The notes: generated from the letters alone by a model not told the origin. 64,000 nt of DNA from Ginsengibacter hankyongi (GCF_008710285.1 NZ_VYQF01000012.1:57292-121291); one strand, 5' to 3'; positions 25,055 to 35,390 are shown, counted from the stretch's first letter. Numbers and translations: made by a program.

Positions 25055-26485
25055 TTAACAAACTTTTATTACGTCGATATTCAGCAATTTGCCAAGCTTT
25101 TCTATTTTGGAACTTATGTGCCCGGTGCCCACTGCGCAATGATGTGCTGGACCGTAGCTGTTCCAATCGTTCACAAATTTCCTGGCGCCTGTTGAAAACT
25201 TGTAACGGCTGTTGGTATTGCCTATGTGCAATATTGGCCCCGGCACAGATTCAGCTTCTGCAACCAACAACATTAATCCATTATTTTTTTGTTCAACAAC
25301 GCTTAATAAAGTAACAGGCCCGTTCTTTACTGACATCTCCACTGATACGCCTTTGCCTACTTTACCGTGGTAAACCTCTAACGGTCTCACTTTTGTTTTG
25401 CCTTCGGCGATGGCAATATGCCCGGGTCCGTCATGTCCCATCAATACCACATCGTCTTTAAAGTCCATTGCATAATATTCAGTGAAGGAACCACCGGCGC
25501 CGAAGCTATCCATGATCTTCATGGCCTGTACATTTTTTATTTCATATTCGCCGGCAACAGGAATACCTCTTGCTGTAAGCAATGAGTTGCCTAATATAAT
25601 GGAGCTGATGGCTTCTTCATTTTCCTGGTTACCGGTGCCTTTATAATAATAAGCCATTGAACCCAGTTTATGTTGCTCAACCAACTTGTCCAATGCAATT
25701 GAAGTCACGGCAGCTTTTTCCAGATCTTCCTGCAGACAATCTTCCTGCACATCAAATGTGTTGTAAAATAAACGGAGCCTTTCGTTCATTTCTTCGGTGG
25801 TCACTCCTTTGCGGAACGTTGCTAATTCTTCTACTTCCAGCAATTCAATATGCCCGCCAAAGCAGCCGTATTGTTGCGTAAGGTCAGTGTAAATATCGAG
25901 CATACCGCTGTAATAATGACCCATACAACCGAGGCGATTGTATCGCATGATGTGAGCAACTTTTGCCGCTTCAATCCATTCGCGTATTTCTTTCGAACAT
26001 TCGTCATCGTTATGAAGCATGCCGGTTACCTGGTGAAATGAAATTCCGGTTCTTTTAAAAACATTTGCAATTTCGGGTACGGGGCAGGGTGAGCAGAATG
26101 CAAGCCATTCGCCGGTCATCTTTGTCCGGTCTGTCATAGCATTAAATGCATCATAATCTATAGAAACTTCGGGAGAAAGATTTAAAATGATAACGGGTAC
26201 TTTGGCTTTTTGTACCACGGGTAAAACGGTTGAAGACAATGCGTAGGTGGTTACGTATAAAAAGATGATGTCAACATCCTGTTGTTTAAACAGTAGGCCT
26301 GTTTCAAAGGCTTTATCGATAGTATCAACGAGCCCCGCATTAATTACTGACGGATGAATTGCGGAAAGTTTTTCCTCAACTATTTTTAAATAACTTTCGA
26401 GCCTTTCTTTTAATCCTTGAAACTGTGGCCAATAAGTATCAAGGCCGATTCCGAATAATCCGATTGTGAGTTTTGCATTTTCCAT
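25055..26485 (-). CDS. L-arabinose/L-fucose isomerase-family protein
   Basis: A 476-residue cytoplasmic enzyme of the fucose/arabinose isomerase fold, starting at ATG 26485 (the ORF opens at a TTG four codons earlier). Visible blocks are IFLYVTTYALSSTVLPVVQK, RYNRLGCMGHYYSGMLDIYT, GEYEIKNVQAMKIMDSFGAG, GSFTEYYAMDFKDDVVLMGH and PAHHCAVGTGH. Metal-ligand candidates are the Glu in GEYEIK, Glu in SFTEYY, His in MGHDGPGH and His in GPAHHC. Together with the secreted GH39 and GH35-like enzymes it suggests conversion of released arabinose or a related sugar to a ketose. Exact substrate is not determined by sequence alone. Confidence 0.82.
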   Translation of the reverse strand: MENAKLTIGLFGIGLDTYWPQFQGLKERLESYLKIVEEKLSAIHPSVINAGLVDTIDKAFETGLLFKQQDVDIIFLYVTTYALSSTVLPVVQKAKVPVIILNLSPEVSIDYDAFNAMTDRTKMTGEWLAFCSPCPVPEIANVFKRTGISFHQVTGMLHNDDECSKEIREWIEAAKVAHIMRYNRLGCMGHYYSGMLDIYTDLTQQYGCFGGHIELLEVEELATFRKGVTTEEMNERLRLFYNTFDVQEDCLQEDLEKAAVTSIALDKLVEQHKLGSMAYYYKGTGNQENEEAISSIILGNSLLTARGIPVAGEYEIKNVQAMKIMDSFGAGGSFTEYYAMDFKDDVVLMGHDGPGHIAIAEGKTKVRPLEVYHGKVGKGVSVEMSVKNGPVTLLSVVEQKNNGLMLLVAEAESVPGPILHIGNTNSRYKFSTGARKFVNDWNSYGPAHHCAVGTGHISSKIEKLGKLLNIDVIKVC

Positions 26486-26675
26486 TCTAAAATTCAAGAT
26501 ACGGCAAAGCAGGGATTTTTTTATGAGTTGGTGTGTGTTTGTATTTTTTTTACTTGTGCGTGATCTAATTTAGAAGATAATTTAATCACCTTCATTGCAT
26601 GATGTCCTTCGCCCGACATTCCTGAATTATCGTTTAAACCAAGCTCTGTGGTTCGTCTTTCATGAAACGCGACAG

Positions 26676-28277
26676 TTATCGCACGATCAGGGTTATCCGC
26701 AAAACGGTTGGCACCCTACCGAAACCCGGGCCACCCCAGTCTGTTTCATCTCCATTTTGAATGCGCCTCAATATAAATTTCCCATTTTCATATTTCCCTT
26801 CTTCTACTTTCTCATACTGCCATGCCCTGCCTGCGTTTTTACCGGTAGGCTGAAAAGTAATGTGGCAGCCGGTTCCTATAAGAATAAATTTATTTTCTTC
26901 CAATTGCACAATCATCATTTTACCCGTGGGGTCTGTGTTTACCGGGGCGGCGTTTCCTCTTCTATTGCCACCAAATGTTACGATGGCCTTCCATGATCCA
27001 AGTTCTATTGTCTGCGGTGCAAAGTCCTCCCGCTCTACCACCGATTTTATTTTTCCATCGAAACTCCATTGAGCTATTTCTCTCATCATCGGTTCAATAG
27101 TTGCGTATTCATGTGCAAAGGAGGCAAGCTTTTCGTTCGTTTGTTCAGCCAGAGACGAGTCACCATTATCGTCTATACCAAACGGTGAGAAGCCGATGCC
27201 ACCACGGGCAATCACTTCGGATAAATATTTTACTTTATCAGCATTTAATGCTGCTTCGGGTACAAAAAGCGCATTATCGGGGCGGCTATACAAACTAATA
27301 ACCTTCAATATTTTTTCACTTCCTGATATATAAATATCCGGCGCTAATATGTCAATAGCAGGTGCTGCTACTTTCCAGATGGGGGTTACGTTATCTGTTG
27401 GTCCTCCGCTTTCATAGGTGTTTGCCATTGGATTCGTGAGTGGATCACGCAGCGCTGCATTTACATACATCGGCAGCGGGTACACTGCTTTTCCGGCCGC
27501 TGCTACCTGCCCAATGAAACGGGCAACGGACCATGCATGAAAATATTCATCCGCTCTTTCTCCAAAAACTTTTTGCCAGGTGCCTTGGGTTCCTGCCGGG
27601 ATTTGTAACGCGGTGAGCAATGAAGGAGTAAGCAATTCCGATGGTACATCGGCCTCAAATAATTTTTGCCCAGCAGGTGAATAATCTCTCACACTTCCCC
27701 ATGCGCCGGGTTCATTTTCTAACTGTATCATAATTACAGAATGTCGCTCATCTGCTTTTTTTAAATGCTTCATCACTTCAACGAAAGCGTTTTTATCTGC
27801 ATCCAGCGTAGCCTGGGAGTGGGGGGAGGGCGAATCAACAGGTTTCCCGTCCTTGCCGATAACATTAGGATATTTCCCGGCATCGCGTTTCATCCATACA
27901 GGCATATAATGATTACTGCCGTTTTTCCAGGTGGCAAACCAAAGCAAAATAAGATGGACATTATGTTGCCTTGCCTGGCTAAGCAGTGTATCAATTAAAG
28001 AAAAATCGAAGGTTCCTTGTTCAGGTTCCACCTGCTCCCAATAAATGGGTACTTCTAACGTGTTGGCATGCATGACCTCAATGGAAGACCATACAGAGGG
28101 GAGCATCGCGGGCCACGCACTGGAATTGTGCGCCTGTCCGCCAAGGATAAAAAATGGTTTTCCATTTACAAGTAAAGCATGATGGCCATCTTTTTCGATA
28201 AGCTTAGGTAGCTGGCAAAAAGATTTTGGGACCGTTAGAACGAAGATTGTAAATGACAATACAATTATTTTTTTCAT
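26676..28277 (-). CDS. GH35-like glycoside hydrolase with DUF5597 domain
   Basis: A 533-residue secreted protein; signal peptide ending near KSFCQ. The GH35-type catalytic barrel is shown by HALLVNGKPFFILGGQAHNS, the QLENEPGAWGSV acid/base Glu (NEP) and the later LFVPEAALNADKVKY (putative nucleophile Glu). The C-terminal region (GKIKSVVEREDFAPQTIELG, then WKAIVTFGGNRRGNAAP) resembles DUF5597. Family knowledge: such enzymes are beta-galactosidase-like. It is the first gene of the GH35-isomerase-GH39 set and is divergent from an aldo/keto reductase at 28497. Confidence 0.85.
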   Translation of the reverse strand: MKKIIVLSFTIFVLTVPKSFCQLPKLIEKDGHHALLVNGKPFFILGGQAHNSSAWPAMLPSVWSSIEVMHANTLEVPIYWEQVEPEQGTFDFSLIDTLLSQARQHNVHLILLWFATWKNGSNHYMPVWMKRDAGKYPNVIGKDGKPVDSPSPHSQATLDADKNAFVEVMKHLKKADERHSVIMIQLENEPGAWGSVRDYSPAGQKLFEADVPSELLTPSLLTALQIPAGTQGTWQKVFGERADEYFHAWSVARFIGQVAAAGKAVYPLPMYVNAALRDPLTNPMANTYESGGPTDNVTPIWKVAAPAIDILAPDIYISGSEKILKVISLYSRPDNALFVPEAALNADKVKYLSEVIARGGIGFSPFGIDDNGDSSLAEQTNEKLASFAHEYATIEPMMREIAQWSFDGKIKSVVEREDFAPQTIELGSWKAIVTFGGNRRGNAAPVNTDPTGKMMIVQLEENKFILIGTGCHITFQPTGKNAGRAWQYEKVEEGKYENGKFILRRIQNGDETDWGGPGFGRVPTVLRITLIVR

Positions 28278-28496
28278 CTTATCAGAATATATTTTACCAG
28301 GTGTATTAAAAAAAATGAATTCCTAAAAATACGTTTTCTCAGCAATGTCGCTTCAACACGTGGTTCGTGCATACTCACGAACTTCTTTTTTTTATAATGC
28401 CAACAAACTTATTATTTACATTGTATTCTGTTTCTTTGCATTCAATGCAACATCATGCGTAAGCGAGGTTGTTACAAACACTTAAACACATTCAAA

Positions 28497-29489
28497 ATGA
28501 ACTTTCGCAAATTTGGAAATACAGACTTATTGGTCAGTGAAGTTGGGTTTGGTGCCTGGGCAATTGGTGGGGGCGCTATGATTGGTAACACGGCTATTGG
28601 CTGGGGACAAGCTGATGATATAACTTCCATAAAAGCTATTTATAGATCATTGGAGGTTGGCATTAATTTTTTTGATACTGCTGATATTTATGGGTTGGGC
28701 CATTCGGAAAAATTGTTGGGACACACCGTGGGAAACAATAAGGATGTAATCATTGCAACGAAGGTGGGCAATGTATCCCGCAATGACGAGTTTACTTTTG
28801 ATTATAGCAAGGAATATATTTTACAAGCCTGTGAAAAAAGTTTAAAAAGACTGGGGCGGGAAACAATAGATTATTACCAGTTGCATACCGCGAGATTATC
28901 GCACCTTAAGCAGGGCGATTGTTTAGAAGCCATGCAATTGTTGCAGCAAAGCGGGAAGATAAGATACTGGGGCCTCTCACTGAACACCTACGATCCCTTT
29001 GATGAAGCAAATTATTTGTTGGAAAATAAACTGGGGAGTGGTTTTCAGTTGGTATTAAACATCCTGAATCAAAAAGCGATGCCGCTTATAAAAAAAGCAG
29101 GCGCTGAAGGATACGGCATCATAGCCAGGATGCCGCTGCAATTTGGACTGCTTACGGGTAAATTTGATGCGGGTGTAAATTTCCCCGATAATGATCATCG
29201 TAAAAAAAGAGTAACAAAAGATGTGGTCGATGCTTGTAACCTGGGCCTGCAGCCTGTTTGGAATCTCTGCGAAAAATACAACATGAACAAAACCCAGCTG
29301 GCACTGAGTTATATTTTAAGTTACCCCGAAGTATCAACCGTTATTCCCGGCATCAGGACAATTGAGCAAGCTGAGAGCAATACAACCGGCCTCATTCAAT
29401 TATCAAAAGAAGATATGAAGTTTATTGAAGAATTGGGTACTACTGACTTTGTTAAGCTAATGGACCTTATACGGGAGAAAGAAGTTTAA
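28497..29489 (+). CDS. Aldo/keto reductase
   Basis: A 330-residue NAD(P)H-dependent oxidoreductase. The start ATG at 28497 (MNFRKFGNTDLLVSEVGFGA) is the natural family start; the 14-residue extension is dropped. The catalytic residues fit the AKR tetrad: Asp in FFDTADIYG, Tyr in IYGLGHSE, Lys in IIATKVGN and His in YYQLHTARL. A C-terminal cofactor region (YPEVSTVIPGIRTIEQAESN) is also present. It is divergent from the glycan locus at 28277, with which a shared regulation is possible. It may reduce a sugar aldehyde or ketone. Confidence 0.9.
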   Translation: MNFRKFGNTDLLVSEVGFGAWAIGGGAMIGNTAIGWGQADDITSIKAIYRSLEVGINFFDTADIYGLGHSEKLLGHTVGNNKDVIIATKVGNVSRNDEFTFDYSKEYILQACEKSLKRLGRETIDYYQLHTARLSHLKQGDCLEAMQLLQQSGKIRYWGLSLNTYDPFDEANYLLENKLGSGFQLVLNILNQKAMPLIKKAGAEGYGIIARMPLQFGLLTGKFDAGVNFPDNDHRKKRVTKDVVDACNLGLQPVWNLCEKYNMNKTQLALSYILSYPEVSTVIPGIRTIEQAESNTTGLIQLSKEDMKFIEELGTTDFVKLMDLIREKEV

Positions 29490-29537
29490 AAACAGTTTGT
29501 ATGTTCAGCGGGTATACCATGCCGGTAGTAACTCCAT

Positions 29538-30614
29538 TTAATTTCTAACAGCCCATGCAAGGCCGTCGGGCCCGCCACCAACATCAATATGGTTAATTAC
29601 TTCCAGCGTTTTAAGGTCAATTACAGCAACATAATTATCGGGTGTGCAGCCTATAAATGCCCTTAATCCATTTGGTTCTACTAAAATACCTGCGCCGCCA
29701 TGGCCCATGTTTATCTTCTTTATATCTTTATGCGATGCAACATCAAAAACACACATATCGCCATTTCTAAGACTCGATACTAATACCATTTTACCGTCGG
29801 GGGTAAACTGCAGGCGGTTTGCACCCATTACTTTTGCATCGATGGTTGCCGCAACTTTCATGATGTCTAGATCAATAACAGCAATGCTTCCATCATCAGC
29901 GGATGCGGTCCATAACTGTTTGCCATCAGGCCAAACATCAAAACCTTCGGAACCTGTTGAAACGTGCACCAGTGTTTGCTTCCATTGCCGGCGCGGTTGA
30001 AACCCGGGCGGTCCCATCGGGCCGGGGGCGGGGAGGGTATCCGTTAATATGCTTACGGTGCCGGAGCTAACGTTGGTGGTGTAAACACTTTTCTCATCTT
30101 GAGTTACGTAGATCATGTGCGTACGGTCCTGGCCGGTACCCATGCACCAATCGATTTTTTTGGTAGCCGGGTCATAACGTCCTACACACTTCGAGCCTTC
30201 AACGGTGAACCAAAGCTTACCTCCCACAAACGATAGCCCGTGCGGCCCAAGGAAAGGCCTTGTATCAATATTGTATAAAGGCTTTTTTGCCACGAGATCA
30301 ATCACATTAATTTCGTGCAGGCTGCCGCCTCCATAGATAGAAACGTAAGCCGTCTTTCCATCGGTTGATGCGATAACCTCATGCGGATCGGAACCAACCG
30401 GTACCCGTGCCATGACTTTTAATGAAACAGGGTCAACCATCGCAAGCGTATGATCCGTTTTTGAAAGGGCCAGTAAAGTTCGTTGCTGGGCATTACAATG
30501 GCCGGTGCAAATCAATAATGATATCAGAATACTCGCAGCAAATAGCCTGTTGCCTCCACATTTTATTTTACTGGTAATGTTTGAATGAAATTTGCCCGAA
30601 GTGATACTGGTCAT
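29538..30614 (-). CDS. YVTN beta-propeller repeat protein, secreted
   Basis: A 358-residue protein from the ATG at 30614, which places a signal-like hydrophobic segment (LFAASILISLLICTGHCNAQ) near residues 25-45. An open frame continues upstream to 30743 with a TTG start but adds no motif. Seven-bladed propeller repeats of about 40 residues are visible: LALSKTDHTLAMVDPVSLKV, VIDLDIMKVAATIDAKVMGA, QFTPDGKMVLVSSLRNGDMC and YVAVIDLKTLEVINHIDVGG. Such proteins bind ligands or scaffold complexes. No neighbour assigns the role. Confidence 0.8.
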   Translation of the reverse strand: MTSITSGKFHSNITSKIKCGGNRLFAASILISLLICTGHCNAQQRTLLALSKTDHTLAMVDPVSLKVMARVPVGSDPHEVIASTDGKTAYVSIYGGGSLHEINVIDLVAKKPLYNIDTRPFLGPHGLSFVGGKLWFTVEGSKCVGRYDPATKKIDWCMGTGQDRTHMIYVTQDEKSVYTTNVSSGTVSILTDTLPAPGPMGPPGFQPRRQWKQTLVHVSTGSEGFDVWPDGKQLWTASADDGSIAVIDLDIMKVAATIDAKVMGANRLQFTPDGKMVLVSSLRNGDMCVFDVASHKDIKKINMGHGGAGILVEPNGLRAFIGCTPDNYVAVIDLKTLEVINHIDVGGGPDGLAWAVRN

Positions 30615-30874
30615 ATGAATTGGTTTGAGGACGATACCGGCGCTGCCAGTGTTTTTGTTTTGTCCGGCTTTAATTACTAACGGCGGCATAATTTTTTTAC
30701 TTAAAGTTACCAGTAAATGCGGAACAGTAAGTTGCAACTTCAACTTGAAGAGAACTCACCAGGTATGTTGCAACCAATCTTAAGTTTACATATTAACTTC
30801 ATTTAAGCGTTACCGATATCCTGCATTTATTTATTGAAACAGACAGGTACTGGTGCAACAAGCAACTGAAGTTA

Positions 30875-31627
30875 TTACCGGTTCAGCAAACTTATAAATT
30901 CTTCCTTTTTTCTTTTGGCAACATCCACCACATCGCCGTTCTCCATCATCACCTGTCCGCCGGTTCCACGCATATATTTTTTTATATAATTAAGGTTTAT
31001 CAGGTGGCTGTTATGCACCCTGAAAAAACGGTACGGAGCCAGTAGTTCTTCAAAGTCTTTCAGGAGTTTTGTAAGCAGCAAAGACTTTCCATCAAATAAA
31101 TAAATGCGGGAATAACCGGAACTTGATTCTATCCTCACAATATTTTTTATGGCAACAAACTCAAACCCATCGGCAAGTGGAACGGCAATTTTATTATCCT
31201 GGCTGTTATCATCTTTTAATGTTTGCTGTAAAATATTCAGGCGCTCGCGTGTGTGAACTGTTTGCTTTTCCAGCAGGCGGTTCATTGCCTGTTGCAGTTC
31301 ATTAATGGCAACGGGCTTTACGAGGTAGTCGAAAGCGCTGATGCGCATAGCATCTATGGTGTACTGGTTATAAGCAGTGGTGAAAATAATTTCTGCGTTG
31401 CATTCGCCCAGTTCTTCCAGCATCATAAATCCATTCATCTTTGGCATTTCAATATCAAGAAAAAGCACATCAGGCTTAAGTCGTTTTATAAGGTGAATGG
31501 CTTCTTCCGGCTCCTGCACGGCGGCCACCACTGTTACAGGCTTGCAGAATTCCTCTAACTTCTGTTTAAGGTTTTGCAAACTGCTCAGTTCATCATCAAT
31601 CAATATGGCCCTAAGTGTTTTATGCAT
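30875..31627 (-). CDS. LytTR-family response regulator
   Basis: A 250-residue regulator starting at ATG 31627 (MHKTLRAILIDDELSSLQN); this ATG overlaps the kinase stop (TGATG), so translation is coupled to the kinase. The receiver has an acidic pair DDE, phospho-Asp in FLDIEMPKMNG, Thr in TTAYNQYTI and Lys in DYLVKPVAI. The LytTR DNA-binding domain includes IVRIESSSGYSRIYL and YRFFRVHNSHLINLNYIKKY. It resembles the regulator at 482-1228. Targets are unknown. Confidence 0.95.
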   Translation of the reverse strand: MHKTLRAILIDDELSSLQNLKQKLEEFCKPVTVVAAVQEPEEAIHLIKRLKPDVLFLDIEMPKMNGFMMLEELGECNAEIIFTTAYNQYTIDAMRISAFDYLVKPVAINELQQAMNRLLEKQTVHTRERLNILQQTLKDDNSQDNKIAVPLADGFEFVAIKNIVRIESSSGYSRIYLFDGKSLLLTKLLKDFEELLAPYRFFRVHNSHLINLNYIKKYMRGTGGQVMMENGDVVDVAKRKKEEFISLLNR

Positions 31628-33705
31628 CAGATGATTTTTACTTTTACCGTTATACAAGTGCCGGTGGGTTGTCCATTAAGATCATATAAATCTTCAACCG
31701 TTAACATGCTTTTGGCATTATGCTGTTCATTAAAAACATTAATCCGTTCGCTGGTTATCTGAAGGCCCAGGCTGGTATGTTTGGATTTAATTTTTGCCTC
31801 ATAGTCTGCAGCCGCTGTTCTTCCCACACCGTTATCTTCTATTTTATAAATAATATAATCATCATCCAGCCTGGCCGTTACGAGTAGACGCAGATCTTTT
31901 CTCTTGCTGTAGGCGAAGCCGTGAACAATTGCATTTTCCACAAAAGGTTGAATCAGCAGCGGAGGGACGCGGTAATCAAATTCCATTAAGGCCGGGTCAA
32001 TATTTTTTACATAACAAAACTTATTATTAAATCGTAAAAGCTCCAGGTCAATATATAACTGTAGCGTTTCCATATCATCTGTAAATGCCACTCCTTCTTT
32101 TCGGCTGTTAGAAAGGATGATCCGTATGAGGCTGGCAAATTTATTAAGGTATTCACTGGCTTGCCTTTTATCGTTTTGCAAAATAAAATTTTCAATACCG
32201 TTGAGGCTGTTAAAAATGAAATGAGGGTTCATCTGCGAGCGGAATACCTGCATTTGTAATTCTGCTTTTGTCTTTTGAGCCTGTATTTTCAGCCGCCTGT
32301 TTCGCTGGTAAAAGACGATTCCTGTTGCAGCAAGTAAGAATGTAAACCCGCCGAGATAAAGTACATTCTCTTGCCTGCTGTTCTTTAACTGGAGATTCTT
32401 AATATCATTGTCCTTTTGCAATAGGGTAATGTGTTGTTCCTTCTGCCGTGTTTTATTCATCGCCTCAAAATCCGCCAGCCTCGATTTTGTTTCCTCGCTG
32501 GTGAGAGAATCTTTGTGCTCCATGTATTGTTGCTGGTAGTAGTAAGCGTCCCTGAAATTTTTGAGTTGGGCATTTACTGCTGCAAGTTGCTGCATCACCA
32601 TTACGATGTAAACCTCCTGGCCCGTTTCTTTCGCAATGGTCAGTGCGTGCCGAAGTGTATCTGCTGCCGGCGCCCACCGGTGCAGGCCCGTGTCTATACT
32701 GGCGTAAGACATTAAATAGGTCACGAGATCAGATTGGTCGCCACTTTTATCCACCCAGGGTTTCACAAGGGCAAGTGTTTTTTTTGCTTCGCTATACTTT
32801 TTCCCGTTGCACAAAATATTAATATAATTAAATTGATTACGCACATGCTCCTGCTCCGGGTTGTTTATGAGGCGGGCTACCGAATCAGACAGTTTATTGA
32901 AATAAATTGCAGAATCAATTAGGTTAAGGTTTGTATAGTAAGTTGCCAGGTTTGATGACGTACCCATAAACGGCATGTTATTACCGGCAAGGTAGGCCAG
33001 TGCTTCGCGGGCATATCTCACCGCATTTATATCATCTTCCGATTCATCATAGAGTTCAGCAAGATTCGCCATGGGTAGACCAACTTCCCGTGGATGACCC
33101 GCCTTGCGCAGCCCGTCAATGGAATTTTCAAACAAGGCAATAGCCGTTCTGAACATGCCATAATATTGATACACTCCCGCCATTACGGATGAAATGCCGT
33201 ACCGGCGTGGATTGGTGAGCTCCATGGTATCTATCCTTTCATGCAGGGAATCGAGGTAAGCAAAGACCGAATCTTTTTTTCCTGCCTGCACGAAACGCTC
33301 CATGATTTCTCTTACCGAAGTAAGGTTATAGTAATTCATTTTACCCGGGAAATAAGGAAGCACTTTTTTATAATAAAATATAGCGCTGTCGGGTTTATCA
33401 AACCGGTATGAAAATGCCTTAGCCACATCAAAATAAAAGATCCCCTTCATTGTATCAACGTTGTTCTTTTCTGCAAGGGACACACCGGCCTTCGCCATAT
33501 TATAAACCAAATTCAGCTGCCCGCTATTGAGTGAATCACTGATCGCATTCATTAAAAACAGCATGCGGGCAGTATCTGAATTGAGTGTATAATAAGCTGG
33601 CGGAAATGTTGAGGAAGGCTCCGGTGCCTGGGCATTTGTATTAACCGGCATTAACCCAACAAGAATGAAGGCCAATAAAAAATATCGTTTAAGGGAAGTC
33701 GTCAT
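31627..33705 (-). CDS. Sensor histidine kinase, LytS-type with TPR-like sensor region
   Basis: A 692-residue kinase with N-terminal signal (MTTSLKRYFLLAFILVGLMP). The sensor part (about residues 40-420) is helical with TPR-like pairs, for example SAIYFNKLSDSVARLINN. One helix near residue 435-455 (VLYLGGFTFLLAATGIVFY) crosses the membrane, followed by a coiled coil. The His_kinase block has MNPHFIFNSLNGIENFILQN (phospho-His), and the HATPase part has PPLLIQPFVENAIVHGF and DNGVGRTAA. The gene is directly upstream of the LytTR regulator with overlapping stop and start, so they are a cognate pair. Confidence 0.95.
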   Translation of the reverse strand: MTTSLKRYFLLAFILVGLMPVNTNAQAPEPSSTFPPAYYTLNSDTARMLFLMNAISDSLNSGQLNLVYNMAKAGVSLAEKNNVDTMKGIFYFDVAKAFSYRFDKPDSAIFYYKKVLPYFPGKMNYYNLTSVREIMERFVQAGKKDSVFAYLDSLHERIDTMELTNPRRYGISSVMAGVYQYYGMFRTAIALFENSIDGLRKAGHPREVGLPMANLAELYDESEDDINAVRYAREALAYLAGNNMPFMGTSSNLATYYTNLNLIDSAIYFNKLSDSVARLINNPEQEHVRNQFNYINILCNGKKYSEAKKTLALVKPWVDKSGDQSDLVTYLMSYASIDTGLHRWAPAADTLRHALTIAKETGQEVYIVMVMQQLAAVNAQLKNFRDAYYYQQQYMEHKDSLTSEETKSRLADFEAMNKTRQKEQHITLLQKDNDIKNLQLKNSRQENVLYLGGFTFLLAATGIVFYQRNRRLKIQAQKTKAELQMQVFRSQMNPHFIFNSLNGIENFILQNDKRQASEYLNKFASLIRIILSNSRKEGVAFTDDMETLQLYIDLELLRFNNKFCYVKNIDPALMEFDYRVPPLLIQPFVENAIVHGFAYSKRKDLRLLVTARLDDDYIIYKIEDNGVGRTAAADYEAKIKSKHTSLGLQITSERINVFNEQHNAKSMLTVEDLYDLNGQPTGTCITVKVKII

Positions 33706-33951
33706 ATTAATGAAGAATCGCCATGCTAAATTTAATACTTAACGCTTAAAGCTTAAAGCATAATTATGCCAGTGCCGTTTATTTAAAAATTGAATTTAAA
33801 TAACCCCTGTATTTTTGTGGTAGCTGTTCTTTTATAACCCTGGCTCCTATTGAAACTTGCAAAACATCAATTATGGAACGCTGCGGGTATAACAAATAAA
33901 TGCGTCCTTTTCATAGTGAAGCTGCTTTATTAAAAACTGTTGAACATTACA

Positions 33952-35289
33952 TTACAACTTTATAAATTCTACTCTACGATTTTGGGCTTTGCCTTCAGGA
34001 GTACTATTAGTTGCAACCGGGTCAGACGATCCTTTTCCATCCGTCTCCAACCTGGAGCCATCGATTGAAAAATCACTTATCAAGGCTGCCTTTAGCGCCG
34101 CTGCACGTTTTTTGGAAAGTGCCAGATTCATTGCAGCATCGCCGTCGTTATCGGTATGTCCTATAATTTTTACATGAATACCCGAATTGTCCTGCAGTAC
34201 GCTTGCAATGTCTTTTAATGAGCCATAAGACTCGGGTTTTATGGCAGCGGAATTAACATCAAACAAGATTCCGGTGGTCGAAAATTTTCCTTCATTAATA
34301 AGTTTATTACGGGTATCAGGCTCGCCAACAGCCAGTTTAATATTGCTGATGAGGTATTTATCCTGGTTCGGAAAATCGCTCCAGGTTTGAAACATTACGT
34401 TATTATAAGTTTCGCCGGGAGAAAATGCCCGGGGCAAATCAAATACTTTATTCTGATCAAGATAAACTCTCAGGCGCTGCTTTTGCCGCCAGATAGATAC
34501 CTTAATTTTTGTGGCTCCGTTATTTTGAAATTCAATCTGGTTGTCCATTATTTTATCTCCTGCCTTAAAAGCATAAATATTAGCAATGCCGCCCTTATCG
34601 CGGGGAATGGGTTGAATTCCCAGGTTTATTCCTGAGCGTTTATTATAACTAAAATCAGCATTCAACTCCTGGTTGCCGTCTTTGCCGTTTCCTGCAGACA
34701 GGAACAGCGTTTGAAGAGTAGGAATATAATTATCGCTGGAATAGATCAGGTTAAATTCAAGCGTAAAATTATCCGGTAGTTTATTGATACCTTCCGGCTT
34801 AAATACACCTTTTTTGTTAATCATCAGCCAGTGGCCGGTTTCACTGGAAGCGGTGACTGTTTCACCTGCAGAATTTGTGTTCCAGTTTTCCGGGAAATCG
34901 CCAATGGCATCCCGTGAAAAGTCTTCATACACCAAAACTTTGTCACCGGGAACAAAATCAAATTTTGAATAAGTAGTAAGTGAGGTGGGTGTGTCCGGCG
35001 TATTTATTTCCTGGGTATTGTTGCCTGCGCTGCTTTGAGCAGGAGCAGATTGTGTGATATTATTATTAGTATTATTGGTATTATCCTTAGCGTCGTTCTT
35101 CTTTTTTTTCTTCGAGAAGAGTTTATCCAATACTCTGTCTGTTACTTTATTGGCCGTTTGCTGGGTGGCAATTGAGGCGCCTTCCTTCACTCCCTCGCCC
35201 GCTTGTTGTTTAACTACATCGCTCACTTTTTGTGCTTGTGCAATGTTTAAAAATGCACAGATGGTTATTAATAAAATAATTGCTTTCAT
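33952..35289 (-). CDS. OmpA-family outer-membrane protein
   Basis: A 445-residue protein with signal peptide (IILLITICAFLNIAQAQ). An Asn/Lys-rich, low-complexity linker follows (KKKKNDAKDNTNNTNNNITQ). The middle region has beta-strand segments; the C-terminal OmpA peptidoglycan-binding domain is clear: ILFDVNSAAIKPESYGSLKD, VKIIGHTDNDGDAAMN, LSKKRAAALKAAL and GKAQNRRVEFIKL. The first strand of the domain and the conserved Asp/Arg (HTDNDGD, NRRVEF) that bind the peptide side chain are present. A structural role in the envelope is expected. Confidence 0.9.
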   Translation of the reverse strand: MKAIILLITICAFLNIAQAQKVSDVVKQQAGEGVKEGASIATQQTANKVTDRVLDKLFSKKKKKNDAKDNTNNTNNNITQSAPAQSSAGNNTQEINTPDTPTSLTTYSKFDFVPGDKVLVYEDFSRDAIGDFPENWNTNSAGETVTASSETGHWLMINKKGVFKPEGINKLPDNFTLEFNLIYSSDNYIPTLQTLFLSAGNGKDGNQELNADFSYNKRSGINLGIQPIPRDKGGIANIYAFKAGDKIMDNQIEFQNNGATKIKVSIWRQKQRLRVYLDQNKVFDLPRAFSPGETYNNVMFQTWSDFPNQDKYLISNIKLAVGEPDTRNKLINEGKFSTTGILFDVNSAAIKPESYGSLKDIASVLQDNSGIHVKIIGHTDNDGDAAMNLALSKKRAAALKAALISDFSIDGSRLETDGKGSSDPVATNSTPEGKAQNRRVEFIKL

Positions 35290-35363
35290 AAAAATATATT
35301 TATGGTTAAAAATGTTTAAGCGTTTAATGTTTAAATACTATTATTGTTATTAAATGCCGGCAC

Positions 35364-35390
35364 ATGCCGCGTTAATGCGGCATATTTTTT
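35364..35390 (+). terminator. Hairpin followed by T-run; host transcript unclear
   Basis: ATGCCGC, loop GTTAAT, GCGGCAT, then ATTTTTT. It is a good intrinsic terminator on the plus strand, but no plus-strand gene precedes it. It lies between the divergent OmpA gene and the 35635 gene. It may end a small unannotated transcript antisense to the OmpA leader. Confidence 0.5.
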
